Shown: positions 53,340 to 64,000 of the stretch, piece after piece | Layout: each line of letters starts with the position of its first letter | Numbering within the stretch: position 1 is the stretch's first letter | From: Saturnia japonica | Lineage: Eukaryota > Arthropoda > Insecta > Lepidoptera > Saturniidae | Assembly (NCBI GenBank): GCA_033032175.1 | Contig: CM065304.1 | Span: 3,534,001 to 3,598,000, forward strand | Reading direction: 5' to 3' | Length of the DNA stretch: 64,000 nucleotides | The notes under the pieces: generated by a model | The model's input: the letters and a program-made list of their open reading frames with translations, nothing else | Database searches by the model: none | Told to the model about the DNA's origin: nothing | Translations under genes and position numbers: made by a program

Positions 53340-53775
53340 GGCGGCCACACCTACGAATGAGCTTATCGCGGCAATCGTATCTTCCTGCCACTTTGTTCTA
53401 TAACAACTCTATGAATGTGTCTCCACATGACGATACTGTCGCGGCATTACGATAAGTAACGTTGACGAGGTAAACGTCAATGACTCGTGCGCACCGCTTC
53501 CTACTCGCAGCGAACTCGCCACAAAACATGACGCGCTCTCGTCCCACTAACTCTATTGACACATGTGATTTCACTCTTTCTTGCCTGTCATCAAATTGAA
53601 CTCTTTTCAACAAAACAACTTGTCGATGTATCGTCGCGACTCCCTTCGAGTTGCTGTCACGCGGTGATCCGTCACGAATCGCGACGATACCCGACCGACG
53701 ATACGATACGACATCACCCAACGATAGCAGGACGGACTCGTGGCGATACACTCGCTCGTGGAGGTGGCGTCTAAA
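53340..53775. other. CpG-rich island of unknown function
   Basis: Stands out from its AT-rich surroundings, with many CG dinucleotides (TCGTCGCGAC, ATCGCGACGATAC, CGACCGACGATACGATACGAC). A 12-bp perfect inverted repeat GTATCGTCGCGA/TCGCGACGATAC lies at 53628-53639 and 53679-53690. An open frame of 117 codons exists on the minus strand (53751-53398), but with no recognisable motif. It could be a promoter/5' UTR of a host gene, or a lineage-specific repeat. Confidence 0.4.
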
Positions 53776-54566
53776 CTCGATCTTTAAGCAACAAATGAAC
53801 CTTGATTTCTTTTATTTACGCAATTCCACCAACTTTTTCACGCCACATAAGAAAGTGTTAATTTAAAATACAATGAGCTGAGCGTTTGATAAAAACGGAA
53901 CGAGTAAAAAATAAAAAAATGGTTTACTATACAGTCTATGTTTCAATATGCCAGTTGACATTTGGTCACTTAATATAAGTTCTACTTTGATATCACATTT
54001 TTTTTACTAATAAGTTTAAGAACATGTGGAAAACCCGGTATAATTAATGGCAGACTAGTTCACAAATGATCTAATTACTATAGTTAAAGATGCGGTTTTG
54101 CCGCAGCAGTTAACCGATTTAAATAAAATTACACGTATAAGTTGCAAACAGCTTGCTTGCTGAATTTAGTAATCTTCAAACTAAACTTCAACATTAACTA
54201 CAGATTGTTTTTACAATAACATAGACCAGGCTGAAATAACGCTCAGTAGTGAAAAAGTAGTTGATATCTCCGGTCGAACATCTGATGAATATACAAGTAC
54301 AATAAATACAATTGGACCACTATTATACTGCCCACCTTTAACGGTTTATTTGAACTAGCGGCCGCCCAATGATCGAAATTCGACCAGCGACTTTTTTATC
54401 AAATACTATATTCTGTTTGGCATTTGCAGTATGAACCTAAACAATGAATATTATAGCACTTGTTGTCACTTTTCTTTGAGTGACAATATCAATATTTTGG
54501 GGGGTCTAAGTCCAATGGCACTGTTCATGTTAGGATCCCCATTATTAATTAATTAAATTTAATATA
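53776..54566. other. AT-rich, no gene seen
   Basis: Nothing recognised. Confidence 0.4.
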
Positions 54567-54720
54567 TTAGTAACAGATTTTTTATATAAATTTTATCTTT
54601 CTGCACTCCTTCTCCATATAAACTTTAACCATGCCAAATCTCACAGTCTTGCGTGCACGCAATACGCTTAAAAAGGGGTACAAAGTTTTTGTTTCAAGTA
54701 TTAATATAATGATGATGATG
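54567..54720 (+). repeat. LINE 3' UTR-like repeat, copy 2
   Basis: Matches 6235-6385 and ends in an ATGATGATGATG-type run (about 54707-54722). Confidence 0.5.
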
Positions 54721-54722
54721 AT

Positions 54723-57065
54723 AACGGATGGATATTGGAGATATCGTGTCTATCATTAGTACAGTAATCTACAGAAATTAGTGCAAGTAATTCAAAAATT
54801 CCATTATTTAAACTCATTACTGAGAGTAAGTACAGAATCAGTCGTAGAGGCATTGGAATTTGTTGCTAATATTTTTTTGGATTCCTGGAATTGTTACTAA
54901 ACAGCTACCTACTGTTAGTGCACAATCACGTTAAACCTATATTTTCGTTCCAATCAATAAATTAAGAGTCGTCTGTTTACTTACGGAAATTAATTGTACT
55001 TTCTTGAAGATCTTTTGTTCATTAATAATCGTCGGTGTACCCATGAAGCACTGTACTATACTCATTTGGAAACAATGCAATTATCACATAACAAATACTA
55101 TTCGGAGAATAAAAACATCTCGAAATCACTTTCACCTACTTCATAATTCAAGCAAGCTGTACCGTTCACCACTTGAAAAAAATATTTCATTTGCAAGGCA
55201 TATTTTCCTACTAAACGTTTGTTTATACTCCAAGTTAAAATGTTTAGTCTATGTGAGAACTGTTTATGCTTAAAACACGCACTGGACATTAAACATTCGA
55301 CTAAGTATAGTCCGTGAAGGAAACGTAATAAAAATAAAATTCGAAAACATTCAAAGATGTTGATTTAGTTTTAACTCTACGATAGTACTGCATTCGTTAA
55401 ATAAAAAAATAAGAAACCGGTTTAATTGATAGATATTACTAATGATAGATCCACTTACCCTCCGTGCATTCCGCCTTCGATAAACATAATTCCTATTAAT
55501 TGCAGTTCTGTGATTACTATCAATAAGGCGCATAATGATATGCAGAAATCTCATGCGTGTCCAACTCGTATGCAGAACTTAATTAACCCATTGCTCTTTT
55601 TGACAGTACAAGTGAACGATATTTTATGACTAAGGCACAATGTGGATCTATTAGGCGTAAGCTAAGTTACGCGTAGACACCAACATCTTATCTTTAAGTG
55701 CCTACAGCGGTCCTCTACTTGCAAAACGTTATACAGTGATTTCATTAGGGTTTAGGCCACAGTTATGACTGAGATCAAAACATTGGGATTCCCACATTAC
55801 TTTATACTGCATCACGGCATTTTTCGCAAACACGGTGCCGAAACTATGTTACTTGTTGCTTTGGATACTAGAACCGCCTCAAGTACTGGTGTATCGTTTA
55901 GTGGTACAGAGTTTTGTGTCATATGCAACGAGATTTGTTTTCGTTCTTTTATGCTTTAGGCAACATGGATATGTGACCTGCGACGACATGTAGAAAATGT
56001 GCAAACAATTATTAATAGCAGATGATCAGCGCTAAATACAATTGATTTTGTGCCGCGATAAGCCCATTAGTAACGCTACGTACATGCAGACTAAACACGG
56101 AACGCCATCCAATCCATTTTTATTTGCGTAAGAAGTTTCAAACAGGGTTTCAATGTATGGATCCCGTTGTGAAACTAGAAGTTTTATTATGTCGATTATT
56201 TAATTGCCTAGTAGTTGCAACTGTATGGTAAAAAAGTGTGTCAAAATATCGCTTCTAAAACTTGGTGGCTATGTTTCGGTGATTGTTACTTTAAAATTCA
56301 ATTTCAAAGTGTACAGAAATCAACAACAAACCTGTCTATATCGTAAAATATTTTTGACCAATTAGTTCTACATAGTTTGGTAATAATTATGCGCGTTAAA
56401 ATATTGTTATAAAACTATGGTCGTTAAAGGTATGTTGGGGTGACATGACGCTTTGACTAATGTTCACATAAAACGTTTATGGAATCATTTTGTTGCTTCT
56501 CTTTCTATTCTTAACACTTTTAGAACACCTCGGTGTGTTATTAGTACTACATCTATTTGTGTAAAGATTCATAATATTCACTAAGGCATCATCACAGTCG
56601 GCTTATGTCATTTGTATATACTCGCTCACAATTATTTAACAAACATATACGTTAGCACTTAGCAGTGCCATTACTGTGTTTTAAAGTAAAGGTTGTTTCT
56701 TTAAGCCAGTACTTACCTAGGTACGGTACTTTGGTAGCTGCAAGACTGTATTATGCAAAGGTCACACAGTTTGTTATACTGTAATTTAAGAATGGTTTTG
56801 TTGTAGACACATTACACTATCATAATAGACTAGTTGAGAATGATACACAAAATTTGTGAATAAACGTTCGTTCAAAATAGAACGTCTGAAATCCATGAAT
56901 TAACTAAAGAGCTTCGATGGCGTCATGTTGGTTTTAAATTGCTGTTTTGTTATCATCGTCGTTGGAGTGCTATAACGGAGCGGATTTACTCAGTGATGTT
57001 GATTTTAATAATTATTATGAAGTATGTACCTAACAACTGAAATAGACCTTAACAAGACGATATTT
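54723..57065. other. 2.3 kb AT-rich region, no gene seen
   Basis: Short frames (55004, 55351, 55426, 55765) overlap on both strands and lack motifs. No element ends recognised. Confidence 0.4.
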
Positions 57066-57265
57066 AACAAAAAAGAAAACCAACTTCAGTGACTTTGAAG
57101 AATTCCCTTATGTATCTTCGAAGTTGAAGCTCATGCCTTGAGGAATCCCCTATCCAACAAAAAAAGAATGATGCAAATGGATTTATAAATAAAGATGTTA
57201 TGGCTAAACATCCATAAAAAATATACATTCGAATTGAGTATCCGCCGTCTTGTTTTGAAGTCAGT
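57066..57265. repeat. dispersed repeat D, copy 2
   Basis: AACCAACTTCAGTGACTTTG, CCTTGAGGAATCCCCTATCC, ATGGCTAAACATCCATAAA and TTTTGAAGTCAGTTAAAC match 43310-43622. Confidence 0.5.
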
Positions 57266-57507
57266 TAAACAAAGAGCAATTACAAGTAGTAAAATCAAAT
57301 GGGATTTCTTCGGTAATCGATAATTCGTTTTTCACAATTTAATCATTTACAACGTGCTGTACCTTTCAGGTTTCTGTTTGCATATTAAACACGTAAAAAA
57401 AAGCGTTCTGGCGCAATCATCAGTTTCAATGAATTAAGAAATCCGTAAGCATCTTTAATAAGGATATGCCAACTTGAGTCTTTTTCTTAGGGAGTATTAG
57501 TCCATTG

Positions 57508-58722
57508 AAAAGTTACGATCTGTTACAACCAATTTACTAAATTGCTTAAACGAGTGGACACGGAACCATAGTAATGGACAGCCAACAGATATCATTTACT
57601 TGGATTATGAGAAGGCATTTGACCGTGTTCCTCTGAAACGCCTCATACACAAATTGAAACACCTTGGCATACGTGGAAGCATTTTAGCCTGGATATGCGA
57701 CTTCCTTTCTGGTAGAACGTTTCGGGTGCGCATTGGCGAAGTCATGTCCGATCCGCGAAGTGTCCTCAGTGGCGTTCCTCAAGGTTCGGTGCTTGGTCCA
57801 TTGCTCTTTATCTTGTTCCTCTCAGACTTGAAAATACTCTGCAACTACCTTTTCGCTTTTTGCTGATGATACCAAATTTTTTGCTAACCCTCGAAGCAAG
57901 GCGAGCTATACAGAATGACCTTAATGCGATTTTTAAGTGGACTCATGACTGGCTTCTAACTTTAAATGTGAATAAGTGCTCCGTGCTACACATTGGTAGT
58001 AATAATCCTTGTCAGATATACTATCTTGGTGGTGAACAATTAACCGCATTGAAAACAAAGGGACTTGGGAGTTACAGTATCCAAAATCTTAAATGGGGAA
58101 CTCATGTGCTTGGGGTTGTGAAGAAAACTAATTCGATCCTTTATATCATTCGCAAGGCATTTAAATTCCTACCAGCTAAAACTTTTATAAAGTTATACAA
58201 GACCTATATTAGACCACTTCTTGAACATGCTTATATTATCTGGGATCCCTACTTCAAAAAAGACATTAAGCTCATTGAAAATGTACAGAGAAGGGCTACT
58301 AAGATGGTGTATGCAATGCGTAACTTACCCTATGAACAGCGCCTCATAAACCTTGGCCTTACCACACTAGAACACCGTAGACAAAGGGGCAGGTTAATCG
58401 AAACTTATAAAATCCTCACTAATTATTACGATGTGCCCAGCCTTAAAGATATGTTTAAGTCAAATGAAAATAAACACCTACGAGGTCATCCCTTGAAACT
58501 TTGGGAATTCCCAGCAAAAAGAAACCCAATGAAGCAGTTCTTGTCTAACAGAGTGGTCACAGCATGGAACAAACTTCCAGAAAAAGTTGTGATGGCTCCT
58601 ACCATAACCTCCTTTAAGAGCAGATTGGACAAGGAAGATATCTCCAAGCCATTTGATACGCACGCATCAGCTAATTAGCTGCTAGTGTGTCTTACCAAAT
58701 ATAATAATAATAATAATAATTT
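57508..58722 (+). pseudogene. CR1/L2-type LINE reverse transcriptase, 5'-truncated
   Basis: Starts within RT (NGQPTDIIYLDYEKAFDRV, with the first catalytic Asp), then LSGVPQGSVLGPLLFILFLSD. Two small frame changes occur around FADDTKFFAN (about 57850-57885; the Asp pair is present in the middle frame). A 272-codon frame follows (57860-58678): NDLNAIFKWTHDWLLTLNVN, RPLLEHAYIIWDPYFKKDI, VQRRATKMV, LTTLEHRRQRGRLIETYKIL. It ends at TAG 58676-58678 and an (ATA)n tail (about 58700-58722). Repeat-type 3' ends and these motifs fit CR1/L2-group LINEs. Endonuclease and 5' part are missing. Confidence 0.8.
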
Positions 58723-59035
58723 AGTTTTGCGTTTTTCAGAGGACGCAATTTTATTTTTTTTTAATTTGTGGGGGGGTTAGTATAAGCTTAAGTTCAAGTT
58801 TGTGGGGTCGCCACTCATGTCCCCCGGCCGCCATCTTGGAAAAAGGGGTGCAAAGGGTTTTCCCTACAGAAAATTTTATAAGTAATTATTTGTAGTTTAC
58901 AATTTACAACTTTATTTTTATCACTTTTTATCGTAAAATGGAAAATAATAAAGTTATAAACAAAAATAACTGAAAATTTGTTCAAAAATCGAACGAAAAT
59001 TAGTTTAAAAAAATAAGTAATAAATATTTTATTTT
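58723..59035. other. no gene seen
   Basis: Mixed AT-rich and G-rich sequence (GGGGGGGTTAG, CCCCCGGCCGCC). Nothing recognised. Confidence 0.35.
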
Positions 59036-59545
59036 ATTTAGATACATTAATGGATGACCGTGGAATTATACGCGTAGGCGGTCGTATTCCAAACGCGCTG
59101 AATTTTATTTATGACAAAACCATTTGATAATATTATCGTATAAACATTACTTTTCGAAGTGATTGTTCGGTTATGAACGCAAAGAAACAGTTCCACAAGC
59201 TTTACGTATTATCAATGGCACGAATTGTTTTGGCCAGTAGGTGGTAAGGTAGCTAAAGAGGTTGTGTTATCACCTGTAAATACATCAGGGAAATCACTTT
59301 CACTATAATAGGTAATTTGCCTAAAACTCTATGCTGTGTGATAGATTACTTAGAGCCATAGTTTATTTTGCAAAGATAAGGCTGCAAAAACTACAAAAGC
59401 ATACATTTGTTTAGTTGCAGATGCTGTATATTTAGAGCTTGTAAGGGGCCTTTCCGCTGACTCATATTTAGTCGCATTGAAAATATTAATCTCTCGTCGC
59501 AGCAAGCCTAATTATGCTTATTCTGACTGTTAGAAATATATGAGC
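59036..59545 (+). pseudogene. BEL/Pao-type integrase remnant
   Basis: Frames scattered by indels read MDDRGIIRVGGRIPNAL (start of the BEL/Pao integrase zinc-binding region), KKQFHKLYV, then GNLPKT, KTTKAYICLVADAVYLELV and LISRRSKPNYAYSD. In this superfamily the GRGxKTxKxYICLFVC..KAxHLELV block and SRRG.P..I.SDN block belong to the integrase core. Too decayed to function. LTRs not found. Confidence 0.7.
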
Positions 59546-59689
59546 TAATAAAGGATGTAGCTATCGAGTGTCACGTTCTCTTTATCATGCTTTTGTTTAG
59601 TTAACCAAACTATGTGGATGATCTGACTATCCCAACGATAATTTTGATTACCTTTTATTCTCAAACTGAGCTTTGTGACGAGATCAGAA

Positions 59690-59805
59690 GGCACTCAGCG
59701 TCTAGGCCGACGTGGTAAGGCGTGTGGGTGCCAAAGTGGCTGAACCTCGTCTTGGTCTGATGTTGCGAATGCAGTTTCGCGATTTAGCTAATTAATCTTA
59801 TTCGA
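59690..59805 (-). mobile_element. retroposon family E, internal fragment
   Basis: GGCACTCAGCG, GGGTGCCAAAGTGGC and ATTAATCTTATTCG correspond to the reverse complement of the central part of the 62866-63171 copy. Both ends are missing. Confidence 0.5.
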
Positions 59806-59809
59806 TCTA

Positions 59810-60044
59810 CAGCCGTTTTCAATAACCTATCTGTCCGTTGTTTCAGTCACTAAATATAGACAAATATATCCTTTTGTCCTTAGTTTTTTTTCAATAACCT
59901 ATCAATGGATGGTTGTTCGTATCTACATAATATATATCATATCCTACAGCTCTGATATCATCTGTCTTAAGTTGAAGATAGTACTTATTACAAATATGTA
60001 CTAATCAGGGATAGTAAACTCAGATATGTTATTGAAAACGGCCG
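59810..60044. mobile_element. MITE with 15+ bp terminal inverted repeats
   Basis: GCCGTTTTCAATAAC at 59812-59826 and GTTATTGAAAACGGC at 60028-60042 are exact inverted repeats, extended inward with one mismatch (CTATCTG / ATATCTG). TA lies just outside on both sides (59808-59809, 60045-60046), consistent with a Tc1/mariner-type target. A third copy of the TIR core (TTTTCAATAACCTATC) sits inside at about 59888-59903. No ORF. Confidence 0.6.
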
Positions 60045-60283
60045 CTAAGTATTAAGGAAGGATTTTTAGAAATACAATTTCTAACGTGGTGAAAAGGGGG
60101 ATGAAAGTTTGTATGAAAATGCGTCATTCATGAAGGTAGATCTAGGTAAATTAGTATGTAGTAATTCAGTTAGAAAGTAAAAGAAATGGGAGATAACTCA
60201 ACTATGACGCGAACGAACCAGCGAGAAAAGTGCCACATACATATTTAAAAAGATGCGTTTATGTAAATACATATATAACTAAA

Positions 60284-60811
60284 TCTATACAATTAATAAA
60301 ATTGAAGTGTCTGTTTGTAATGTCAAAATAACAGTTTTTTACTAAATGCATATGTAAGTATATGCGAGACAATTAACAGAACACCAATTTAAAAAAATGT
60401 TGTCTGTGTTTCTGTCTGTCTGTTTGTTCCGGGTAATCTCCGAAAAGGTTAGACCGATTTTGACGAAGACTTTCACTGATAGATAGCTGATGTTATAGGG
60501 AGTAACTTAGGCTACTTTTATTTAAGAAAAAGAATTAGGGTTCCGCACAAATAAACAAATCTAGTCATGGTGAATTAATTCGGGCGCTTAAATGGCTTAC
60601 GCTGAGTAAACCTTATGAGATATAGCAAACTAATGTACTACATGATTGTAGGCATTAAAAAGCCCTACAAAAAAGTCACGGAGAGTATATGTTTATCTTC
60701 TAAGGAACACCCACAATAAGTATTTTTGTCTTTAAAATAGCCGGAAGCGGGAGAGCAAGATTCGCGCGGGTATTCTGTAGTCCACGAGATCAAATCCACT
60801 GTCACAGCTAG
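60284..60811 (+). mobile_element. Helitron family A, complete copy
   Basis: 528 bp from TCTATACAATTA (preceded by A) to CTAG (followed by T). This is the reference copy for the family here. No ORF, so it depends on an autonomous Helitron elsewhere. Internal landmarks: a TGTCTGTCTGTTTGTTCCGG run and an AAGCCATTTAAGCGCC-type block on the complement. Confidence 0.85.
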
Positions 60812-60901
60812 TGATTAATCATTTTTTTCTGGTTTTTCAATATGTGTATGGTAGCTCGAGGGTTGGACGATAAATATGCTATAGTATTTTTTTTGTTCTA
60901 G

Positions 60902-61103
60902 CGCGAAACGACGAGTACTTAGTGCGGAGTAGTACGTTTAACATTTCCGCGTCATGACATCGTGACCTTGGGCAGACAGCGTCGTGATGTCTCCGCACCA
61001 CTCCTCCCCTCTCCGGCAACAGTTTCCAACATATCCGCATCCACCACTGCGGTTGTGATTACACTGGCGAACAGCTCAGACACGGGAGTTACGAATGTTA
61101 CAA
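60902..61103 (+). CDS. candidate internal exon(s), extracellular-type sequence
   Basis: A poly-T/TTCTAG acceptor (60891-60901) is followed, in the phase required by the exon at 40980-41058, by ARNDEYLVRSSTFNISAS and then TGA. A second frame, open from 60923 to donor GTAAGT (61104-61109), includes SNISASTTAVVITLANSSD and NVTS, with three N-glycosylation sequons (NIS, NSS, NVT). A pyrimidine-rich acceptor CTCCGGCAACAG (ending 61022) would also put this second frame in phase with the 40980 exon. Either two alternative exons, a frame-shifted exon or chance. The protein family is not identified; N-terminal ectodomain-like. Confidence 0.3.
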
Positions 61104-61267
61104 GTAAGTTCATTTTAGGCATTTCTCTCAACTTAACAGTAGAATTAATTACACGAAGGTGCATCTTGTTTCTGTTTTCAGGTTTATAGGCTTTCTATCT
61201 TTATACTCGATGGGATTTATTTCCCATTGACAACATCTAAAGAATCATGCTTTTTTATATCTATAGT

Positions 61268-61445
61268 AGCATAGTACAGTCCATAAACGACAGTGACTAC
61301 CAGCTAGATATACACCGGCTGTTAACAAAACGCGTTATGTCTAAAACTGTCACTAAACTAAACGTGCCTGAACGTGGTCGAGATCCCACGGGACACAATT
61401 GTCGTGTCCTGCCATTCAGCTATTTGAAACCGCCTTTTAACCCAT
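61268..61445. repeat. dispersed repeat G fragment
   Basis: ATAGTACAGTCCATAAACGAC...ACACCGGCTG resembles parts of 46680-46800 and 52080-52160. Confidence 0.3.
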
Positions 61446-61654
61446 TTACGGGATGAATTGAAAAATCCTTTTTAATTATTTTTAAGTATCTTAAATTATC
61501 TACGATATACAGGGAACTCCTACGCAAAGTTTCATGCTTGTAGACCGTCCTGTTTCTGCTGTGCGTTCTCCATTAGTAATCCTTAATCAGTAAAATAAAA
61601 CCAGAAAAAAAAGAAAAACGACAATTTGAAGGTCTAATGGGAATTAAATTAAAA

Positions 61655-61742
61655 TTGAACCACCTTTACCAACAAAAAAGAATCATCTAAATCCATTAAA
61701 AAATAGATACCATCGACTTGAGAACCTCCTTTTTTTTGAACT
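61655..61742. repeat. dispersed repeat D, copy 3
   Basis: CCAACAAAAAAGAATCATCTAAATCC and AACCTCCTTTTTTTTGAACTT, matching 43310-43622 in part. Confidence 0.45.
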
Positions 61743-62030
61743 TTGATACTCCGCGGCGATCGACGTGAGTTCGAATCCCTGCAGTGAGAGCCTGAGCGCC
61801 CGGTGAAGGAAAACATCGCGATGGAACCATTGCATGGTGGTAGGGCTTTCTCTAATGCCCACCTGGTTAGCTATCACTCTCAAGTGGAAAATCTGTCGCC
61901 AAAACCAATAGGTGGTTTCCGGCAGCTGACCCACTTGAGAGTTGAGAGCCGGTCTTTCACCAGGCTTAGTGTGCTACCATTTTGGGCCACATCGTCACTT
62001 ACGATCAGGTGAAACTGTGGAAACATAGCT
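61743..62030 (+). mobile_element. SINE remnant with a tRNA-type B box
   Basis: GAGTTCGAATCCC (61767-61779) matches a pol III B box. GGAAAACATCGCGATGGAACC and CACTTACGATCAGGTGAAAC, further on, are blocks I associate with lepidopteran tRNA-derived SINEs. The A box is not evident. Confidence 0.5.
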
Positions 62031-62865
62031 AAACATATAACGATTTAAAAAAAAACTACCACATTGCAATTTAAGATCGCGCGAAAAGTCATTACGTGTT
62101 TCTAATAATTACTATATCTATAGAGAAGAAATCATGGTCAAATCAGAAACTGTTTCCGCAATTAGTAAGAGGAAAAACTCGAATGAGTTGTTGCCATTTT
62201 AAACATTTCCAAGTATCGTCAGAATACATTTCTCAGATAACGAATGAGACGAGCTCGAATGTAATTAAGTTCTACGTATTGTAATCTGCGTATATAAATA
62301 TTAATATTAGGTACATTTATTTATATTTACAATTTTTTAAGTACATTCTTATATTAAGACGAATAATGAAATAGAGATTTATTCAAATAGACTTTACATA
62401 CACTTTAAAACCTTAACAACTTAAGAAGCCGTTCTTAAGGAACGATTTAGTGTGATACGCAGTATAAAAAGAATATCTAGTTTTATTCGGTTTTGTATTT
62501 AAATATAATTTTTATTTAGAACTATGGTCCCGATTTTAAAAATTACTTCACTAATCGCAAACCACATTATCTCTGAGGGATAGAGGCTATTTTAGGTTTT
62601 ATTGTTAGTAAACGATATTTTTTATTTAAAGCGAATGAAGTGTTGTAAGCGATGAATATAATTTATTTAAATTACACGCTTTTAGTATCTTACTATTTAT
62701 TGGTTTTCTTTAGTATGGATTTTTAAATTGCGACAATAACGTTAGGTACCTTAACCGTTGTACATACAGGTAAACTTTCTTCTTGAGACATTTAGACAAC
62801 CTGCTTTTACAGTTGTTTTTCTGTAAGGAACCTTTTTTTACGCTACTTAGTGAAGAAATACTTTT
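62031..62865. other. AT-rich, no gene seen
   Basis: A weak match to repeat B near 62045-62090. Otherwise nothing. Confidence 0.4.
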
Positions 62866-63171
62866 CAGATCACTAAATACACATACGCATGTTTCCATCT
62901 TTCCTCCCAGGAGGAAGGGAACATGCTTATGCCTTTATGTTAGTTAGCTCGAATTTACGTATAGGGAATTAGTCAGATCGCGACTTATTTGCAATCGCGA
63001 CAACCGCCCAAACCGAGGTCCGGCCACTTTGGCACCCTTGTGCGCGAGTTGTCCTTACTTTTGCGGCTGAGTGCCCTAAGCGCTCGCCCCCAAGTCCGGT
63101 GAAGCTGTAAAAACCGTCAGAGGGTCCAGGGCCCCTAAGGCTAACAGTATAGTCAGTCAGAAAAAAAACAG
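62866..63171 (+). mobile_element. retroposon family E, longest single copy, poly(A) tail
   Basis: Starts CAGATCACTAAATAC, includes a palindromic CCTCCCAGGAGG (62906-62917), CCACTTTGGCACCCTTGTGC, GCGGCTGAGTGCC and the end CTAACAGTATAGTCAGTCAG plus A-run. About 306 bp, the reference for the truncated copies at 4290, 9402, 20691, 40198, 46919 and 59690. SINE-sized, but no pol III promoter was identified, so it may be a LINE 3' end. Confidence 0.6.
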
Positions 63172-63884
63172 TTGTTTATCAAAGTGTCAGCAAGAAAATG
63201 AGCAACTTCAACAAAAACTTTGTTCATAATAATCGATTCTGTTTCTTATACAGATCAATAAACTCTATGGGACCAACAGACTGATGTTAGAGTACTAGAA
63301 ATGTCAGAAAACGCAAAAAGCTTTTCCCCTAAATTTCGTAAAAACATTTTTTTTAAACTATAAATGCAGCTCAAAATGTCTCAAAAGGTAAAGGGCAGTC
63401 TCCTAAAAAAAAATCCTTTAGATTCAGCTGTTAAGATATATTTACTACCCCATCTCGAAAATCCTCCCGGTATCTTACTATAGTCTAGATCTATCTGATA
63501 AGAGAGACTGGCTACGTTAAAACAGCTGGCGCGATTTTGATGAAATTTTCAGATAATCTTCATATTATCCCTGTACGTGATCCTGTAGGGTACAAAAAAA
63601 AATCCTGTCAAAAAAAGAGTTATGAAAGAAAAACCACGTGTAATAGGTATCTGACGTATTAGAAATATACATCCCAATTTAAATAATGCTTTATTATGAC
63701 ATTTATGTAAGTCTTATTCTATTAGGTAGTTTGAAATGAACGACCTTTGGACACTTATAAATTCTAAGTAAAGTATTATTATTACGAAATTCAGTCTAGA
63801 AGTTGATTCGATTCTCTGCATCTGCAAAAGCTAACGTAATAAAATATTTCTAATGATTATATAAGAAAAAAATTCACAAAATAG
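63172..63884. other. AT-rich, no gene seen
   Basis: Nothing recognised beyond A-runs. Confidence 0.4.
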
Positions 63885-64000
63885 AAATCCAACTTTAATG
63901 ATTTCGAGGAATTAAAAAGGAACCACCCTTGAGGTATCCCCTTTTCAACTAAAAAATAATCATCTAAATGGGTTTATAAACAAAGAAGTTACGGATGAAC
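63885..64000. repeat. dispersed repeat D, copy 4, cut by window end
   Basis: AAATCCAACTTTAATGATTTC, CCTTGAGGTATCCCC and GGGTTTATAAACAAAGAAGTTACGG match copies 1 and 2. Confidence 0.5.

Noticed and set aside
53398..53751. 117-codon minus-strand gene in the CpG-rich island
   Set aside because: No recognisable domain and no splice context. GC-rich sequence lengthens chance frames. Kept only as an unexplained island.
55765..55959. 64-codon open frame
   Set aside because: No motif, no splice sites of note, not distinguishable from chance.

Overview
The window looks like a piece of a moth or butterfly (Lepidoptera) nuclear genome. It is AT-rich and intron-bearing, and it is packed with families typical of Lepidoptera: Helitrons with TC...CTAG ends, R1-, RTE-, CR1- and jockey-like LINEs, mariner and Tc1 elements, a tRNA-derived SINE, and Ty3 and BEL/Pao LTR elements. 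There is no prokaryotic gene organisation. Most long open frames belong to mobile elements. The host coding sequence sits in short exons, which are easy to miss.

Host genes. One complete gene can be assembled by eye: BLOC1S2 (BLOC-1 subunit 2) on the minus strand. Its four exons at 24201-24147, 22276-22146, 18792-18681 and 14130-13991 have GT-AG junctions in matching phases and give 145 codons plus a stop. Two likely first coding exons of other genes are visible. One is on the minus strand at 1807-1693, with its gene running out of the window to the left. The other is on the plus strand at 40980-41058 and encodes a signal peptide. A candidate internal exon lies near 60.9-61.1 kb.

Layout. 0-14 kb: Helitron 3' end, AT-rich DNA, a perfect 30-bp inverted-repeat hairpin element, a jockey-like LINE tail, a Tc1 tail, and a mariner with TIRs but a broken transposase. 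14-24 kb: the BLOC1S2 gene. Its intron 3 holds a Helitron split by an RTE LINE, intron 2 holds a Tc1 remnant and a SINE, and intron 1 holds LINE debris. 24-27.8 kb: dispersed repeats and transposase remnants. 27.9-39.9 kb: a nested block. A minus-strand R1-clade LINE was invaded by a Ty3-type LTR element (108-bp LTRs, TCCG target duplication). A 2,526-bp stretch spanning their junction is now present twice, on either side of a younger plus-strand R1-clade LINE with a poly(A) tail. 40-50.7 kb: the putative secreted-protein exon, then Helitrons, including a head-to-tail junction and a Helitron inside a Helitron. 50.7-64 kb: AT-rich DNA, a CpG-rich island near 53.5 kb, a CR1-like LINE, a BEL/Pao integrase remnant, a MITE, a full-length Helitron copy and retroposon fragments.

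The points most worth a second look are the R1 insertion bracketed by 2.5-kb direct repeats, an RTE LINE with an intact 986-codon frame whose RT active site reads FAEH instead of FADD, a small myristoylation-plus-membrane-segment protein upstream of gag in the LTR element, and the precise Helitron-Helitron junctions.
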